Shown here: positions 23,093 to 32,907 of the stretch, piece by piece
Numbering within the stretch: the stretch's first letter is position 1
Layout: every line of letters starts with the position of its first letter
Assembly (NCBI GenBank): GCA_945862355.1
Contig: CAMAYR010000029.1
Location: 1-33,380, forward strand
Length of the DNA stretch: 33,380 nt
Reading direction: 5' to 3'
Source: Devosia equisanguinis
Lineage (GTDB): Bacteria > Pseudomonadota > Alphaproteobacteria > Rhizobiales > Hyphomicrobiaceae
Made by a program: the position numbers and the translations under genes
The notes under the pieces: model-generated
Told to the model about the DNA's origin: nothing
Databases searched by the model: none
Seen by the model: the letters and a program-made list of their open reading frames with translations, nothing else

Positions 23093-25867
23093 TCAGGCGT
23101 TGCCGCTTTCCTTGCGCCGCCGCTCCTCCATCGCGGCGAACACGGCCTGCCGGATCGGCTCCAAGTCGGTCAGCCGGACGTTGTGGCGGTGAGAGGGGCT
23201 CTCGATGCCGGCTGCGCGCATGGCGGCATGGATCGCGAACGCGAGCTCGGTCCGCGTCGCTTCGGCAGTCGCACCGCTGGTGGCGTGGACGAGCAACGTC
23301 AGCTTGAGGCCATCCGCGTCGAACGCATCGAAATTGACCATCGGCGCCGGGTCGGCCTCCAGACCGCTCGTCTTGCCGGCGACATCGAGAAGCAGCTCAC
23401 GAATCAGACGAGGATCGCCGTCGTGGGCCACCGAAAGCGTCACCGTTAGCGGCACGGAGCCTGCGACGACAGGCGCGCCCGACGGCGGCGGGATCGCCGT
23501 CGGCATGAGCCCGATGCCGGCCTCCGGTAGCGCCTTGAGGATACTGAACGAGAGCTGCGACTTGGCACCTGCGCGAGCCAGGATGTCGCCGACAAAGAAG
23601 TTCAGCGTCAGCTGCGCACTGTCGCCGGCAAACGAGTCGAACGTCACGAACGGGCCGGGGCTCTTGAGAACGTCGGGATGTTTGCGCGCCAGATCCAAGG
23701 CGATATCGCGTGCCTTGGCGGGGTCCATGTCGTAGCGGACGTTGAAGGTGATCTTGTTGCGCCCGACCGCGTCGCGCAGCGTCCAGTTCTTGACCCGGCC
23801 CATGATGAGCTCGGAGTTCGGCAGGACCACGCTCGAGCGGTCGAAGGTCTCGATCTCGGTGGAGCGAACCGAGATGCGCCGCACGATGCCCTCGTCGCCT
23901 CCGACCACGATCCAGTCGCCCACTTTCACCGGTCGCTCGAACAGCAAGATCAGGCCAGAGACGAAGTTGTTGACGATCGACTGCAGGCCGAAGCCGATCC
24001 CGACCGAAAGCGCGCCGGCGAGAATGGCGAGGTTGGTGATGTCGAAACCGGCATAGGAGATCGCCAGCAAGCCTGCGATGGCGGTGCCGATGTAGCCGGC
24101 AACGGTGTCGATCGAGTTGGCAATGCCGGCATCCATGCGGCCAGGCGTCAACATCGCGTCGCGCAGCCAGCGCTGGAACAATCGGGTGAGCAGGACAAGC
24201 CCGATGAAGAGACCAATCCCGAGGAGAATTCTCGCCAACGAAATGCGGAACTGGCCGACGTCGAAACCGAAGAACATCGCGCTGAACCAGTCGCGGATGT
24301 CGGCGCCGGCGAAGCCCCACTGGAGCAGCACGAAGGGCACAGCCAGCGTGATCAGCAGCAGGCTCAACGCCAGCTCGGTCAGGCGCGCGAGTGTCTGACG
24401 ACGAGGCGCGTCGAGCCCGAACCTCGTCTCGAGGATTTCGGAGACGGGAAGTCCGACCTCCTGCGGCTCACGGGTCAGCGCGCGGATCGCCAGATAGAGC
24501 AGTCCCGTCACCACGACGACGACGACGGTGAGCACAAGCTGATGGGCGATGAACCGGCCGAGGGCGACATAGCCCGTGAAGGTGCTGGCCACGATGGCGA
24601 CCACCGCGGTCCAAACCGGCAGCTTCAGCCAGAATGGATAGAGCCGCGAGCTGCGATGGCCATTGGACTCGCGCAGCGTGAACGGGGTCAGCAGCACGCA
24701 CGTGAACAAACTCGCCAGCACCATGTTGGCGATGATCGTCTGCACCACGGTGACGGAGACGGTGAGGGTAAGCCAACGGCTGATCTCGGCGAGGGCGAGA
24801 TCGGCGGCGTAGACACCAGCAATTCCCTGCAACACGCCAGAGATCTGAATCGAGCTGCGGTCGTTGAGCGGCACGAGGCGCCAGTCGGATTCGTCGGGCG
24901 CCATGACGGCAACGACGATGGCGGCGATCGCGCTGAAAATCAGCACTGCCTTCACCGCGGCCCAGAGCACGCGGTCGGCCCAGTAGTGAAGGATGTCGAG
25001 ACTATCCAGGCCGACGAACAGAAGTAGCGAGGCGAAGATCGGCGCGATGGCCCGCATCGGGGCATACCACGTCACGGCGGTGGCGCGCTCGAAGAACGCC
25101 GGCGGCTTCTCGCGATGTCGCTTTCGGACGGCCGTCACGCTTTTGAAGGTCCAGCGCAAGCCCAGGTACAATGCGCCCGATACGATGAAGATCGCCAGGA
25201 CGGTCGCGCTTTTGGGCGCGGCCTCGTCGATCCAGCTCGCGCCGATGTATTGCAGAGTGTTGACGACCGAAGGCACGTCGTTCCAGACATCCCGCCAGAG
25301 GGCGACGGACAACGGGCTTGGACGACGCTGCGTGATGCTCTGGGCAAAAAGCGAATGACGCAGGTCCGTTATGCGTTCAATGAGTTGACGCGAACGGACC
25401 CAGGAAAGCTCGGCGGTCTTGATGGCCCCATCCAGGGAGCCTGCCAGCGCATTGAGGCGAGCGCGCTCCGCGGCGACCGGAGGCGCCTCGGCTGATGCTT
25501 CGGGCTTAGGCGGCGGGCCGAGCTTGTCGATCTGGCCGCGCACCTCGTTCAATCGCGGGCGCAGCTTCTCGGCGATCTGCGTACTTTCGTACATGATACC
25601 CTCGACCAGGGCGCGCAGATTGCCGAGGGCACTCTCATTGTCCTTGGAGTTCGCGATGTCTTTTTCCGCGCGATCAATGCTCTCGACCTGACGCTTCAGG
25701 GCGTCTTCGACATCGAGCTTCGCCGGTACCGGCGGTACCGTCGGCGCGGTGGGAGTGGCCTTCTCCGCCGAAGGTGGAGATGGCGGGGCTGGCGGGGACT
25801 GTGCCATCGCCTGCTGCAAGCAAGCAAACAGGCCCGCGACGATCACGAGTACGCGCACGATACGCAT
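23093..25867 (-). CDS. DUF3772 domain/MscS mechanosensitive ion channel protein
   Basis: A large membrane protein of 924 residues. It has a signal peptide (about 1-22, ending AMAQ), a Pro-rich linker, then a periplasmic helical DUF3772-type domain to about residue 200 (DALKRQVESIDRAEKDIANS). About ten transmembrane helices follow. The pore-lining MscS helix and beta domain start near 610, with GALSVGIGFGLQSIVNN, FVSGLILLFERPVKVGDWI, RSTEIETFDRSSVVLPNSEL and GRVKNWTLRD. The C-terminal alpha/beta cap follows. Such proteins release solutes on hypo-osmotic shock or sense envelope tension. The start fits the signal peptide. The FliO-like gene lies 57 bases upstream on the same strand, so the two likely form an operon. 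Confidence 0.92.
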   Translation of the reverse strand: MRIVRVLVIVAGLFACLQQAMAQSPPAPPSPPSAEKATPTAPTVPPVPAKLDVEDALKRQVESIDRAEKDIANSKDNESALGNLRALVEGIMYESTQIAEKLRPRLNEVRGQIDKLGPPPKPEASAEAPPVAAERARLNALAGSLDGAIKTAELSWVRSRQLIERITDLRHSLFAQSITQRRPSPLSVALWRDVWNDVPSVVNTLQYIGASWIDEAAPKSATVLAIFIVSGALYLGLRWTFKSVTAVRKRHREKPPAFFERATAVTWYAPMRAIAPIFASLLLFVGLDSLDILHYWADRVLWAAVKAVLIFSAIAAIVVAVMAPDESDWRLVPLNDRSSIQISGVLQGIAGVYAADLALAEISRWLTLTVSVTVVQTIIANMVLASLFTCVLLTPFTLRESNGHRSSRLYPFWLKLPVWTAVVAIVASTFTGYVALGRFIAHQLVLTVVVVVVTGLLYLAIRALTREPQEVGLPVSEILETRFGLDAPRRQTLARLTELALSLLLITLAVPFVLLQWGFAGADIRDWFSAMFFGFDVGQFRISLARILLGIGLFIGLVLLTRLFQRWLRDAMLTPGRMDAGIANSIDTVAGYIGTAIAGLLAISYAGFDITNLAILAGALSVGIGFGLQSIVNNFVSGLILLFERPVKVGDWIVVGGDEGIVRRISVRSTEIETFDRSSVVLPNSELIMGRVKNWTLRDAVGRNKITFNVRYDMDPAKARDIALDLARKHPDVLKSPGPFVTFDSFAGDSAQLTLNFFVGDILARAGAKSQLSFSILKALPEAGIGLMPTAIPPPSGAPVVAGSVPLTVTLSVAHDGDPRLIRELLLDVAGKTSGLEADPAPMVNFDAFDADGLKLTLLVHATSGATAEATRTELAFAIHAAMRAAGIESPSHRHNVRLTDLEPIRQAVFAAMEERRRKESGNA

Positions 25868-25924
25868 GGCTATTTCATGCCTGTACGCCAGGGTTTCAAC
25901 TATATCGGCCGAGAACGGCCGGTC

Positions 25925-26302
25925 TCACTTCTCGCCGACGGCCTGACCCAAGGTGCGCGGCGCGCGCGAGAAGACTGGCGCCTCTACGACCTCGCCTGGC
26001 GGTTTGGCCGAGCCCGCACGGCCCACGTCGATCCCGGTCTCGACCACGACATCGACAGGCCCGCCGATCATAATTAGGTGTTCCACATTGTCGCGGCGCA
26101 CCAGGATCAGACGACGCCGACCGTCGACACTGGCGTGATCCGTAACCTCCAAGCGCTTCAGGGGCCGGGGGCCGAAAAAAGTGTTGGTGATCGTGCCCGT
26201 AACCGAGCCGGTCGTCAGGTAGCCGCGCAGCAACAGGCCGCCGACCACGATCAGCGCGGCGATGAAAACGAAGAAGAACAACCAGGAAAGCAGTTCCCAC
26301 AT
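25925..26302 (-). CDS. FliO-like single-pass membrane protein
   Basis: A 125-residue protein with one N-terminal membrane helix (LLSWLFFFVFIAALIVVGGL, about residues 4-23). A short basic/polar link follows, then a small beta domain KRLEVTDHASVDGRRRLILV with VEHLIMIGGPVDVVVETGI. That beta pattern resembles the cytoplasmic domain of FliO, the flagellar export assembly factor, and homologues in Hyphomicrobiales are often labelled FliO. No flagellar gene is in view, and the partner is a mechanosensitive channel, so a flagellar role is doubtful. The C-terminal 35 residues are Pro/Ala/Gly-rich. ATG at 26302. Confidence 0.75.
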   Translation of the reverse strand: MWELLSWLFFFVFIAALIVVGGLLLRGYLTTGSVTGTITNTFFGPRPLKRLEVTDHASVDGRRRLILVRRDNVEHLIMIGGPVDVVVETGIDVGRAGSAKPPGEVVEAPVFSRAPRTLGQAVGEK

Positions 26303-26733
26303 GCGATCTCAACGCGGCCCGTGCCGCGCCCCTCGTTGTCCCCACCGTTCGGTCCCGATTCCGAAGACTTGCGGCACTGCCGCGACCGCAAGGCGGCGCG
26401 CCGGGCCGAATCGCTGACGATCCCACGGACACGGTCGACTTACCCTCAATTCGCTGGCGCGTACAGGGCGCAAATTCAACTCCATCTTAACCTGAGTAAT
26501 CGAAAAGTTGCGCTGGGGCCCAGAACGAGTCGTCTCGAGCGATGTGCAAGTCGAACGAGCATGGAGCGGAGCAGGCCCCCTCAAGGGTGTGGAACGATCC
26601 GCAACCTTCCCAGACCTGAAACACGTCGAATTACAAGTGTATGCGTGATTTTCTTCCCACAGTCGAAGCACTCCGGCGCGCGACGAATCAGGTACACCTG
26701 TGGCTCATCAGCGAAGCCAAGGCGCGCCATATC
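26303..26733. other. Divergent intergenic region between the FliO-like gene and cckA
   Basis: No further gene recognised. The frame of cckA remains open back to an ATG at 26641, but those 31 codons have no ribosome site and do not look like the family. A CtrA-like box at 26476-26492 is listed separately. The promoters of the minus-strand channel operon and of cckA must lie here. Confidence 0.5.
26476..26492. promoter_or_regulatory. Candidate CtrA-binding box
   Basis: TCAA (26476-26479), exactly 7 bases, then TTAACC (26487-26492). The CtrA consensus of alphaproteobacteria is TTAA-N7-TTAA(C), so this is one mismatch away. It lies upstream of cckA, whose product controls CtrA phosphorylation, which would suit feedback control. 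A single near-match can arise by chance. Confidence 0.4.
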
Positions 26734-29262
26734 ATGGCATTACAACCAGCCACAGGGAGCAGTGCCGCACCGGGCACACCTGTTGCAGAACCGACACGCG
26801 CACTACTGCCGATCGGCCTCGTGCTGGTTGGATTGTGCGGCGCTGCGCTACTCGCCACGCTCGCCTCGCGTGGCTCGGAGCCGCTCGTCCTGACCATCCT
26901 GTCAGCGCTGGCGACCGTCGGCGTGTTCTTCCTGTGCGCACTCGCTGCCAAGCATATCCGTTTCGGGCAGCCTGCGGTCGAGATCGAGATGTTCCGCAAC
27001 GTGTTCGACGCGGACGAGACGGGCGTGGTGGTGACCGACGTGCGCGGTGGCATAGTCGCCAGCAATCGAGCCTACGCCGCGATGGCGGGTTTCAACGCGC
27101 TCGGCGAAGTGACGCCGATCGAGACGCTGCTCGCGGGTGACAATGCGGCCAGCGAGGCAATGTTCCGCCTGACGCGCACCACCGAGAAGGGCATCGTCGC
27201 GCGGGAGGACGTGAAGGTTACTGGTCCGGGTGGGGTGGACCGCTGGCTGCGGCTTTCCGCGCGCCGGCTCGGCCCTGACGCGCATGGCGTCGACCACGGC
27301 ATGAGGCTGTGGCGCGTGGAGGACGTGACCAACGAGCGCCTGCGGCTCGGCGAGACACTCGGCGCGCTGGAGAGCAAGCTCGACCAATTCATGAGCGCGC
27401 CGGTGGGCCTGCTCGCCACCGATGGCGAAGGGCTCGTCGTCTCGGCAAACAAGCGCCTAGCGGTCTGGCTCGGCTATGCCGATCCCGCGCGCGTGCTGGG
27501 CATGAAACTAGCCGAGCTGGTAGCGGACGGCGGCGCGCATCTCGTCTCGTCGCTGGCGGCGGACCCGAAGCGGCTCTCGCATCGCGTCGACATCGATCTC
27601 ATCTGCGAGGACGAGCGCCGCTGGCCCGCGACGCTGCTCGTCGTACCAGGCGCCCAGCGCACCTCGATCGCCGTCATCGAGCGCGTCGAGGAGGACGAGG
27701 CGGAAGACGGCAAGCTGGCACTCGCACCGGCGCAGCCACGCTTCTCGCGATTCTTCCAGTCCGCGCCATTCGGCATCGCCGCCGTCGGCGAGGAGGGCCG
27801 CATCATCAGCGCCAATGCGGCGTTCGCCCGCCTTCTGCTCGACGGCTCCGCCCAGCGCGGGGGCAGCCTGATGGAGTTGATCGGCAAGGCTGACGAGGAA
27901 ACCCGCCGCAAGTTCGCCGCCGCGCTCGAGGCCGCCCAGCAGGGCAAGGCCAACATCGCGCCGTTCGACGTGACGCTCGGCGCGAAGGGCAAGGAGCTTA
28001 CGCGCAAGGTCTACATCTCATCCCTCGGCCGCGGCGCCAACGCCAAGGGCGGGGCCATCCTATACGTCATCGACGTGACCGAGGCGAAGGCGCTCGAGGA
28101 GCGCATGAGCCAGGCGCAGAAGATGGAGGCTGTGGGCACACTCGCCGGCGGCATCGCGCACGACTTCAACAACGTGCTGACCGCGATCATCGGTTTCTCG
28201 GACCTGCTGCTGCAAAAGCACAGACCCGGCAACGACAGCCACGGGCAGATCATGTCGATCAAGTCGAGCGCCAACCGCGCGGCCGGCCTCGTGCGCCAAC
28301 TGCTCGCCTTCTCGCGGCGGCAGACGATGCAGCCCAAAGTGCTGAAGATCGGCGACCTGCTCACTGACTGGTCGATGCTGATGAACCGCCTGCTCGGCGA
28401 GAAGATCGAGCTCAAGATCCCCTCGGTGCGCGACCTGTGGCTGGTCAAGGCCGATCCCAGCGAGCTCGAGCGGATCTTCATCAATCTCACCGTCAACGCG
28501 CGCGACGCGATGCTGCCAAAGGGTGGACGTCTCACCATCCGCACGCGCAACGTAACCGAGCGCGACAGCCAGAAGCTCAGCCAGCAGGGTGTGGCGCGCG
28601 GCGAGTACGTGATGATCGAGGTCGAGGACAGCGGCTGCGGCATGTCGCCGGAGGTCATGGCCAAGATCTTCGATCCGTTCTTCACGACGAAGGCCGTCGG
28701 CAAGGGAACGGGCCTCGGGCTCGCCAGCGTTTACGGCATCGTGCAGCAGACGGGCGGCTACATCTTCCCGGACAGCACGCCGGGCGAGGGCACGACATTC
28801 CGCATCTATCTGCCGCGCCACGTGCCGGAGGCCGACGAGGAGGTCGAGCCCGCGCCGTCCGCGGTGAAGAAGCCCCGGACGCGGGATCTGACGGGCACGG
28901 GCTGCGTGCTGCTGGTCGAGGACGAGGACGCTGTGCGCCAGTTCGCGGTCGCCGCGCTCAGGAGCAAAGGCTACGAGGTGCTGCAGGCAGGCGACGGCGT
29001 GGAGGCCGTCGAGTTGATGGAGCAGCACGGCGCGAAGGTCGACATCGTAGTCTCCGACGTGATCATGCCGGAGATGGACGGGCCGACGCTGATGAAGGAG
29101 CTCAGGAAAACCGATCCGAAGCTGAAGTTCATCTTCGTGTCCGGCTATCCCGACGACGCCTTCAAGCACAACCTCGATCCGGAAGCCGACTTCACGTTCC
29201 TGCCGAAGCCCTACAACCTCGCCCAGCTCGCTGCGAAGGTGAAGGAGCAGATCGAGGCGTGA
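26734..29262 (+). CDS. cckA: CckA-type hybrid histidine kinase/receiver protein
   Basis: An 842-residue cell-cycle hybrid kinase. Two membrane helices lie near residues 22-75 ([20 protein letters not shown] and [21 protein letters not shown]). PAS-like sensor domains follow ([57 protein letters not shown]). The HisKA H-box has H476 in [20 protein letters not shown], followed by the N-box [25 protein letters not shown] and [13 protein letters not shown]-terminal receiver has D775 ([12 protein letters not shown]) and LPKPY. In Caulobacter and relatives CckA feeds ChpT, CtrA and CpdR. The start at 26734 gives the usual length and short polar N-terminus; AAGG lies 11 bases or more upstream. Transcribed away from the channel operon. 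Confidence 0.93.
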   Translation: MALQPATGSSAAPGTPVAEPTRALLPIGLVLVGLCGAALLATLASRGSEPLVLTILSALATVGVFFLCALAAKHIRFGQPAVEIEMFRNVFDADETGVVVTDVRGGIVASNRAYAAMAGFNALGEVTPIETLLAGDNAASEAMFRLTRTTEKGIVAREDVKVTGPGGVDRWLRLSARRLGPDAHGVDHGMRLWRVEDVTNERLRLGETLGALESKLDQFMSAPVGLLATDGEGLVVSANKRLAVWLGYADPARVLGMKLAELVADGGAHLVSSLAADPKRLSHRVDIDLICEDERRWPATLLVVPGAQRTSIAVIERVEEDEAEDGKLALAPAQPRFSRFFQSAPFGIAAVGEEGRIISANAAFARLLLDGSAQRGGSLMELIGKADEETRRKFAAALEAAQQGKANIAPFDVTLGAKGKELTRKVYISSLGRGANAKGGAILYVIDVTEAKALEERMSQAQKMEAVGTLAGGIAHDFNNVLTAIIGFSDLLLQKHRPGNDSHGQIMSIKSSANRAAGLVRQLLAFSRRQTMQPKVLKIGDLLTDWSMLMNRLLGEKIELKIPSVRDLWLVKADPSELERIFINLTVNARDAMLPKGGRLTIRTRNVTERDSQKLSQQGVARGEYVMIEVEDSGCGMSPEVMAKIFDPFFTTKAVGKGTGLGLASVYGIVQQTGGYIFPDSTPGEGTTFRIYLPRHVPEADEEVEPAPSAVKKPRTRDLTGTGCVLLVEDEDAVRQFAVAALRSKGYEVLQAGDGVEAVELMEQHGAKVDIVVSDVIMPEMDGPTLMKELRKTDPKLKFIFVSGYPDDAFKHNLDPEADFTFLPKPYNLAQLAAKVKEQIEA

Positions 29263-29280
29263 TGGGGCTGGCACCGGGGT

Positions 29281-29335
29281 CTTTCCGGCGGAAACGGAAC
29301 CGCCGGAAAGCCGCAAGGCTCTGATTTTTCTGCCC
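29281..29335 (+). terminator. Hairpin after cckA, possible terminator
   Basis: Perfect 11-bp stem CTTTCCGGCGG (29281-29291) / CCGCCGGAAAG (29300-29310) with an 8-base loop, 18 bases after the cckA stop. A TTTTT run comes only about 14 bases further on, so this is not a canonical intrinsic terminator. The position fits the end of cckA. Confidence 0.45.
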
Positions 29336-29411
29336 GACACGCCCTGGACAGCTCCATCCCGGACGGTCGCACTCCAGCAACCGGACCGTGCCCTCGAGCC
29401 TCGCGGAGCGA

Positions 29412-30371
29412 CTACTTCAGCTTGCCGATCGCCTTCAGCGCCTGCCGCCAGCGAGCGCGGTCCTCGTCGAGGAATTTTCCGAAGGCGGGTGCATCGAGGA
29501 AGTTCGGCACCAGCGCCACGGTCTGCATCAGCTTGCCGAACTGCGGGCCCGTTACGATGGCGCGAACGTGCGTGTTGATCCGCTCGAGCACGGCGGCGGG
29601 CGTGCCTTTCGGCGCGAACAACCCGAGGAACGCCTGCGCCTCGTAGCCGGGATAGCCAAGCTCGCCCAGGCTCGGGACCTCCGGCGCGAACGCGATCCGC
29701 TTGCCGGAGATCATGGCGAGCCCCGTAACCTTGCCGGCCTTGATCTGGGGCAGCGCCGAGGTCAGGTCGACGGCAACGAACGGCACTTGCCCCGCAACCG
29801 CATCCATTATGGCTGGCGCACTGCCCCGGTAGGGCACATGCACGAGCCGGGCCTTGGTCTTGTAGCTGAGGTACTCGACGGCCAGATGCATGCCCGAGTT
29901 CGTACCCGTGGAGCCGTAGGTGAGGCCGTCTGGGCTCGCTTTAGCCTTGGCGATGGCGTCGGCGAGCGACTTGAGCCCAGAGCCCGGGTTGGCGACGATT
30001 ACGAGCGGCACATCCACGAGCCGGGCGACGGGCTGCACGTCCTTGGCCGGGTCCCAGTTGGCCGGGGCGCTCGGCAGCAGCGGGATGATGACAATGCCAC
30101 CGGCTGCACCGATGGCCAGCGTATGCCCGTCGGGCTCCGCGCGCGTCATCGCCTGCACGCCGGTGACGCCGCCGCCGCCACCCATGTTCTCGACGACGAC
30201 ACTCTGGCCGAGCCGGGCGCCCAGCTCCTGGCCAAGGCCGCGCGCGGTGGCGTCTGCCGAGGCTCCCGGCGCGAAGGGCACGATGATCTTGATGGGCCGC
30301 GAGGGGAAGTTCTGTGCGACGGCCGGCAGCGTCAGCAGCCATGCGAGGCAGGCAAGGATCAGGCGGGGCAT
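29412..30371 (-). CDS. Tripartite tricarboxylate transporter (Bug-type) solute-binding protein
   Basis: Periplasmic binding protein of 319 residues, a more canonical Bug/TctC member than the one near 2 kb. The signal peptide is MPRLILACLAWLLTLPAVAQ. It shows FPSRPIKIIVPFAPGASADA with the PxAPGxxxD ligand loop (about 22-41), GQSVVVENMGGGGGVTG, then DGLTYGSTGTNSGMHLAVEY, VPYRGSAPAIMDAVAGQVPF and GLFAPKGTPAAVLERIN. It binds carboxylates or related anions for a TctAB permease that is not encoded nearby. The ATG at 30371 begins the signal peptide. Divergent from surE. Confidence 0.93.
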   Translation of the reverse strand: MPRLILACLAWLLTLPAVAQNFPSRPIKIIVPFAPGASADATARGLGQELGARLGQSVVVENMGGGGGVTGVQAMTRAEPDGHTLAIGAAGGIVIIPLLPSAPANWDPAKDVQPVARLVDVPLVIVANPGSGLKSLADAIAKAKASPDGLTYGSTGTNSGMHLAVEYLSYKTKARLVHVPYRGSAPAIMDAVAGQVPFVAVDLTSALPQIKAGKVTGLAMISGKRIAFAPEVPSLGELGYPGYEAQAFLGLFAPKGTPAAVLERINTHVRAIVTGPQFGKLMQTVALVPNFLDAPAFGKFLDEDRARWRQALKAIGKLK

Positions 30372-30547
30372 GCGTTGGCCCTCCGTTCTGTCGTTTCCTC
30401 GAGCGAAGGTTAGCGCGGCGGGACGTCGCAGGGCAATCGCAAAGTGGCTACCGGTCGGTCACGGCGCCGAGTGCGTACATTGCGACATCGCCCCGTCGCA
30501 TGCGATCTGCTAAGCCGCACCTGCAAACCCGGATCGCTGGAGACCCC

Positions 30548-31324
30548 ATGCTCATCCTCATCAGCAACGACGACGGTATCGACTCGCCCGGGCTGCACGC
30601 GCTGCGCCAGATCGGTATGGATCTGGCCGGGCCCGACGGCGAGGTCTGGGTGTCGGCACCCGAGCAGAACCATTCCGGCGCTGGCCACTCCCTGTCGCTC
30701 AACGAGCCCGTCCGTATCCGAAAGGTTGACGACCAGGCCTTTGCCGTGCGCGGAACCCCGACCGACAGCGTCATCATGGGTGTTCATCACGTGCTGAAGG
30801 GGCGGCGGCCGGACCTGATCCTGTCGGGCATCAACCGCGGCTCCAACCTCGCCGAGGACGTGACCTATTCCGGCACCATCGCTGCCTGCCTGGAGGGCAC
30901 ACTGCTAGGCATCCGCTCGATTGCGCTGTCGCAGGCGTTCGGGCCCGAGAGCAAGCCGGCGCCGAAGTGGCAGACGCCGCTCGCCCACGCTCCGCGCATC
31001 ATCCGCGGCCTGCTCGAGCTGCAATGGACGCCGGGCATGCTCTACAGCATCAACTTTCCCGATCTGGAGCCGGACGAGATCACCGGCGTGGAGGCCACAG
31101 TGCAGGGGCGCCGCGACATGGGCCTCCTAAGCCTCGACGAGCGGCGCGATACTTGGGGCAATCCTTACTTCTGGCTCGCCTACCGCCGCAGCCGCTCCGA
31201 GGCGCCGGCCGGGACCGACCTCAACGCGATCGCCTCAGGCCGGATCTCCGTCACGCCGCTGTGCATGGACCTCAGCCACCGCCCACTGCTCGAGGCGACG
31301 AAGGCGGCGTTGGCGAAACAATGA
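30548..31324 (+). CDS. surE: 5'-nucleotidase SurE
   Basis: A 258-residue metal-dependent nucleotidase/polyphosphatase of stationary-phase survival. The metal site N7-D8-D9 lies in ISNDDGIDSPG. PEQNHSGAGHSLSL (38-51) supplies the Ser ligand and LSGINRGSN (92-100) the Asn N96. YSGTIAACLEG follows. Length matches the family. The ATG at 30548 begins the conserved MLILISNDDG; the frame is open upstream without family character. A weak GGAG lies 6-10 bases upstream. In many proteobacteria surE is next to pcm; here it is followed instead by a VWA/J-protein pair, 78 bases downstream. Confidence 0.96.
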   Translation: MLILISNDDGIDSPGLHALRQIGMDLAGPDGEVWVSAPEQNHSGAGHSLSLNEPVRIRKVDDQAFAVRGTPTDSVIMGVHHVLKGRRPDLILSGINRGSNLAEDVTYSGTIAACLEGTLLGIRSIALSQAFGPESKPAPKWQTPLAHAPRIIRGLLELQWTPGMLYSINFPDLEPDEITGVEATVQGRRDMGLLSLDERRDTWGNPYFWLAYRRSRSEAPAGTDLNAIASGRISVTPLCMDLSHRPLLEATKAALAKQ

Positions 31325-31402
31325 CCACTCGTCGTGATCGACGGCTCCAGCCTGTGCTATAGTCCGACGTCGAGGGGGCCAAAGGAACCCGGAACGACGC
31401 CA

Positions 31403-32206
31403 ATGCCCGACGAGCGCGAAAAATCGACAAAGCTCCGCGACGAGCAGCAGCCGGGCGGGATGCCGCTTCCCGGCCGGCATCCCGATGCCGGTCCGCTCGA
31501 ACAGCCCGGCGGCCAGATGCCGGCGCGTGCCGCCACCGATGCCGAGGTAGCCCAGTTCGTCGAGCGCCTGAAATCGATGAAGCCCGCCGCCACCAACGCC
31601 CGCGGTCGCCTCGTCTTCGCGATGGACGCTACCATGAGCCGCGAGCCGACGTGGGATCTGGCGCTGAGCCTGCAGGCGGATATGTTCAAAGCCGTGAAGG
31701 ATGTCGGCGGGCTCGACGTGCAGCTGGTCTATTTCCGCGGTGCAGGGGAGTGCCGCGCCTCCAAGTGGGTGTCCGATCCCGACGCCCTCGCCCGCCTGAT
31801 GACGACGGTGCGCTGCATGGGCGGCCACACCCAGATCGGGCGCGTGTTGGGCCACGTCCGTGCCGAGACCGAGGCTACCCGCGTCTCAGCTGTCGTCTAC
31901 GTCGGCGATGCGATGGAGGAGGCCATCGACGACATCTGCGCGAAGGCTGGGCAGGTCGGCCTCATGGGCGTGCCGGTGTTCGCGTTCCAGGAGGGCCATG
32001 ACCCCACGGCCGAGCGCGCGTTCCGCGAGGTCGCCCGGCTGACGAAGGGGGCATGGTGCCGCTTCGACCATGGCTCCGCGCGGCAATTGCGCGAGCTGCT
32101 ATCCGCCGTGGCGGTGTATGCAGCTGGCGGACGGCAGGCGCTCCTAAGGCTGTCGCAATCGAAGGACGGGGCGGGCGCGCGCTTCCTGCTGGAGCAGATG
32201 AAGTAG
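31403..32206 (+). CDS. VWA-like domain protein
   Basis: A 267-residue cytoplasmic protein with a polar, Pro/Gly-rich N-terminus (about 1-45). A von Willebrand factor A-like fold follows: VFAMDATMS gives a MIDAS-type D75-x-T-x-S79, T143 lies in [11 protein letters not shown] and D169 in [10 protein letters not shown]. No signal peptide or membrane helix. VWA proteins use MIDAS metal to contact partners, often alongside ATPases or chaperones. The ATG at 31403 fits the start of the polar region; an in-frame start at 31334 would precede it without a clear ribosome site. The stop codon is 2 bases before the ATG of the J-domain gene, indicating translational coupling. Biological role unknown. Confidence 0.78.
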   Translation: MPDEREKSTKLRDEQQPGGMPLPGRHPDAGPLEQPGGQMPARAATDAEVAQFVERLKSMKPAATNARGRLVFAMDATMSREPTWDLALSLQADMFKAVKDVGGLDVQLVYFRGAGECRASKWVSDPDALARLMTTVRCMGGHTQIGRVLGHVRAETEATRVSAVVYVGDAMEEAIDDICAKAGQVGLMGVPVFAFQEGHDPTAERAFREVARLTKGAWCRFDHGSARQLRELLSAVAVYAAGGRQALLRLSQSKDGAGARFLLEQMK

Positions 32207-32208
32207 CG

Positions 32209-32907
32209 ATGCTCTATCTCATCGCCGGTCTCGGCGCGCTTCTTCTAGGGTGGTGGGGGCTTTCGCGCCTCAAGACGGCAAATGTCGCAGTGCTCGCCCG
32301 GCAAATGCGCACAGGGTTCGGCGTGATCGCGCTGGCTGTCGCGGTGGGCTTCGCCGTAAGGGGCATGATGGGCTACGCGATGCCGGCCGCGATGCTCGGC
32401 ATCTGGCTCATGACGGGCAGTACGGGCCTGCCGTGGGGCTCGTTTCCCGGCCGCGGCGTGCCCTCCAGCGGCAACACCTCGCGGATCGTGACTGACCATC
32501 TCGAGATGGAGCTCGACCACGACACCGGCGCGATGCGCGGGCGCGTGCTGAAAGGCGTGTTCGCCGGCCGGCCTATCGAGCGACTGGCGCCGGCCGAACT
32601 CGCGCTGCTGTGGCGCGACTGCCAATTCGCCGATCCGAAATCAGCACAGCTCATCCAGACCTGGCTCGACCGCACGCATCCAACGTGGCGCGAGGACATG
32701 GCGCGCGCGGAGGCCGAGCCGGGCGCGGGGGGAATCATGACCCGCGAAGAGGCGTTCGAGATACTGGGCCTCAAGCCCGGCGCGAGCCCCGACAACATCC
32801 GCCGTGCTCACCGCGATCTCATGAAACGCATGCACCCCGATGCCGGCGGCTCAGGCTACCTCGCTGCCAAGATCAACGAGGCCAAGGACGTGCTGCTCGG
32901 GAAGTGA
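32209..32907 (+). CDS. Membrane-anchored J-domain protein, Tim14/Pam18-like
   Basis: A 232-residue protein. N-terminal hydrophobic segments at about 1-17 and 36-68 anchor it in the inner membrane. A middle domain of about 90 residues follows, and the C-terminal J domain starts near 178 ([17 protein letters not shown]) with H209-P210-D211. The ending [20 protein letters not shown] is strikingly like the Tim14/Pam18 signature of the mitochondrial import motor, where the J domain is C-terminal behind a membrane anchor. It should stimulate a DnaK-type Hsp70 at the membrane. ATG two bases after the VWA gene stop. The substrate is unknown, and helices III/IV are short as in Tim14. Confidence 0.87.
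   Translation: MLYLIAGLGALLLGWWGLSRLKTANVAVLARQMRTGFGVIALAVAVGFAVRGMMGYAMPAAMLGIWLMTGSTGLPWGSFPGRGVPSSGNTSRIVTDHLEMELDHDTGAMRGRVLKGVFAGRPIERLAPAELALLWRDCQFADPKSAQLIQTWLDRTHPTWREDMARAEAEPGAGGIMTREEAFEILGLKPGASPDNIRRAHRDLMKRMHPDAGGSGYLAAKINEAKDVLLGK

Noticed and set aside
23678-25027. Plus-strand open frame of 449 codons inside the MscS-type gene
   Set aside because: Extremely charged, low-complexity shadow opposite a complete MscS domain.
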